Shown one piece after another: positions 42,487 through 43,566 of a stretch of 43,566 nt of DNA. Position numbers and translations under genes: made by a program. How positions within the stretch are numbered: the stretch's first letter is position 1; every line of letters begins with the position of its first letter. The stretch is from JBBDYG01 sp040901765 (lineage in GTDB: Bacteria > Planctomycetota > Planctomycetia > Pirellulales > Lacipirellulaceae). The notes under the pieces are model-generated. The model was not told the origin of the DNA, ran no database searches, and was given only the letters and a program-made list of their open reading frames with translations. The DNA lies in NCBI GenBank assembly GCA_040901765.1, contig JBBDYG010000032.1, positions 1-43,566 on the forward strand. The letters are read 5' to 3'.

Positions 42487-43206
42487 GTGATCTTCGACGA
42501 CCCCAACAATCTCGCCATGGCCTTCCGCCTCATCGTCGCCCTGGCGATTGGCGGCGTCATCGGCTTGGAGCGCAGCTATCACGGTCGCTCGGCCGGTTTT
42601 CGCACCCATGCGCTGGTCTGCATGTCGACCTGCCTGCTGATGCTGGTCACCGATTTCCAATCCATGTGGTTCGAGGGTGATCCCGGTACGCGCACCACGC
42701 TCGATCCGACCCGCATGGCGCAAGGCATCATGACCGGCATCGGCTTCCTGGGCGCGGGCAGCATCATCAAAGATGGCCTGACCATCCGCGGCCTCACGAC
42801 CGCCGCCTCGTTGTGGACCACCGCCGCGCTGGGCATCTTATTCGGCATCGGGTTTTACTTTCCCGGAGCAGTCGCCACCGCGCTGACGCTCGGCACGCTG
42901 TCGTTCTTTCGCTGGATCGAGAATAAACTGCCGTCGTATTTCTACGCCGAATGCACACTCCGGTTCCGCCGCGACGAAGCCATGCCTGAAAAAGAGATTC
43001 AACAGCTCCTGGCCGAGCATCATTTCGCGGTCACCAATGTTTCCAGTTTCCACCTCGATGAGGAAGCGGGGTTCTTCGAATGCAGCATGACCATTCGCTG
43101 CGACCACATCGAGAATGTCAGCCGACTGACCGAAGCCCTGAAAGAAATCCCGGCGATCCGCGAGTTCCGCATCGCCGCCACCGGTAACTCCGGCCAGCGC
43201 GAGTAG
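42487..43206 (+). CDS. MgtC/SapB-family membrane protein
   Basis: 239 residues from a GTG, 10 nt after the Uma2 stop. The N-terminal 140 residues contain four membrane helices, with the family motifs IGGVIGLERSYHGRSAGFRT, QGIMTGIGFLGAGSIIKDG, and GLTTAASLWTTAALGILFG. The C-terminal 90 residues form a soluble ACT-like domain (TLRFRRDEAMPEKEIQQLL). MgtC proteins help bacteria live at low magnesium; the transported or sensed species is not settled. It is the last clear gene of the window. Confidence 0.93.
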   Translation: MIFDDPNNLAMAFRLIVALAIGGVIGLERSYHGRSAGFRTHALVCMSTCLLMLVTDFQSMWFEGDPGTRTTLDPTRMAQGIMTGIGFLGAGSIIKDGLTIRGLTTAASLWTTAALGILFGIGFYFPGAVATALTLGTLSFFRWIENKLPSYFYAECTLRFRRDEAMPEKEIQQLLAEHHFAVTNVSSFHLDEEAGFFECSMTIRCDHIENVSRLTEALKEIPAIREFRIAATGNSGQRE

Positions 43207-43210
43207 CTGT

Positions 43211-43260
43211 GTAGCACGCCTCTCCGAGTCGTAACTCACGCGCTCGGAGACTCGTGCCAC
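43211..43260. repeat. 50-bp palindromic repeat
   Basis: GTAGCACG-CCT-CTCCGAG and CTCGGAG-ACT-CGTGCCAC form two opposed stems separated by a 14-nt loop. The arms match at 14 of 15 paired bases, with a 3-nt internal mismatch. The core CTCGGAGACT is the reverse complement of AGTCTCCGAG, resembling the 72-bp element inside the AAA gene. It starts 4 nt after the MgtC stop, so it may also act as a transcription end. Confidence 0.75.
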
Positions 43261-43566
43261 CTGAGTGCGTCCAGCCGCGCAGCGGCGACATCACTGTTGC
43301 TTAATTGCGAGCCGGTTGGAATACACTGGACTGACGGTTGCTGAGCGAGTGGTCCACTAACGAGAACTCGAGGAAGGGACATGCGAACGACGCGGACATT
43401 CCTCTTCCTGCTCTGTGTACCAGGGTTCCGCTGCTGGACGAGTTGTCTGGATCGGCCGTGGCGTCCCAGCAGTGCCACCCAAGCGTTTCTCTTTTTCTTC
43501 CAACTTCCTGCTGGTGGATTCTAAACTCAAACGCAACACTTTGGATCGGCATTTCTAGGGTCATTT
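43261..43566. other. Unassigned end region
   Basis: About 300 nt with no certain gene. A 47-codon frame at 43381-43524 has a good ribosome binding site (GAAGGGAC) and a signal-peptide-like start (MRTTRTFLFLLC), but then degenerates. A minus-strand frame of 87 codons overlaps it. CCCAGCAGTGCCACC suggests a broken dispersed repeat. Probably intergenic or a decayed gene. Confidence 0.4.

Noticed and set aside
43381..43524. 47-codon frame with a good Shine-Dalgarno at the window end
   Set aside because: After a signal-like start it turns into low-quality sequence containing a repeat fragment; could be a decayed gene, but not supportable as a product.

Overview
The window looks like a chromosome segment from a planctomycete, most probably of the Pirellula group. 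The evidence is the gene content: a MoxR/DUF58/BatA/VWA operon with large PQQ-propeller and cyclase-like exported proteins, a PEP-CTERM protein, archaeal-type methanofuran genes, Uma2-family proteins, a BlaI/BlaR1 pair, and short dispersed palindromic and text-like repeats in and between genes. No rRNA, tRNA, CRISPR array, transposase or phage gene was recognised.

Region 1 (1-4.8 kb, minus strand): a BlaR1-like M56 protein cut by the window edge, its BlaI repressor with a promoter that carries two operators, a DUF486 membrane protein, a TerB/CbbX-type AAA ATPase with a zinc ribbon, two small unknown proteins, and an HU-type DNA-binding protein with its own terminator.

Region 2 (5.2-28.7 kb, plus strand): thirteen tightly packed co-oriented genes ending at a 13-bp perfect hairpin. 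In order they are a PQQ-propeller/TPR protein, a squalene-cyclase-like repeat protein, MoxR ATPase, DUF58, BatA-like, VWA, a DUF4175-like membrane protein, a coiled-coil protein, a TPR-like protein, an NPCBM protein and three trypsin-like (S1C) proteins. Only the first S1C protein keeps a catalytic triad. The other two have lost all three catalytic residues, and the last also carries a C-terminal alpha/beta-hydrolase-like domain without a nucleophile motif. I read this as an envelope module: MoxR and the VWA proteins as a chaperone/assembly machine, the protease trio as its periplasmic arm.

Region 3 (28.7-32.8 kb, minus strand): a PEP-CTERM protein; upstream of it a tandem pair of homologous structured-RNA candidates, in which every imperfect base pair of the two main helices is a G-U wobble only on the minus strand; then a three-gene operon mfnD-mfnF-mfnE for methanofuran-type C1 cofactor synthesis.

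Region 4 (32.8-39.9 kb, mostly minus strand): a SUF iron-sulfur assembly locus (sufR, nuoB, small protein, sufC, sufB, Uma2, sufD, Rieske ferredoxin, sufT-like). The cysteine desulfurase and SufU scaffold often found in such loci are absent, and an oppositely oriented unknown gene sits in the gap.

Region 5 (40.0-43.6 kb, plus strand): an NSS sodium symporter with a 56-residue MetS-like partner, a second Uma2 protein, an MgtC-type membrane protein, then a 50-bp palindromic repeat and unassigned sequence.
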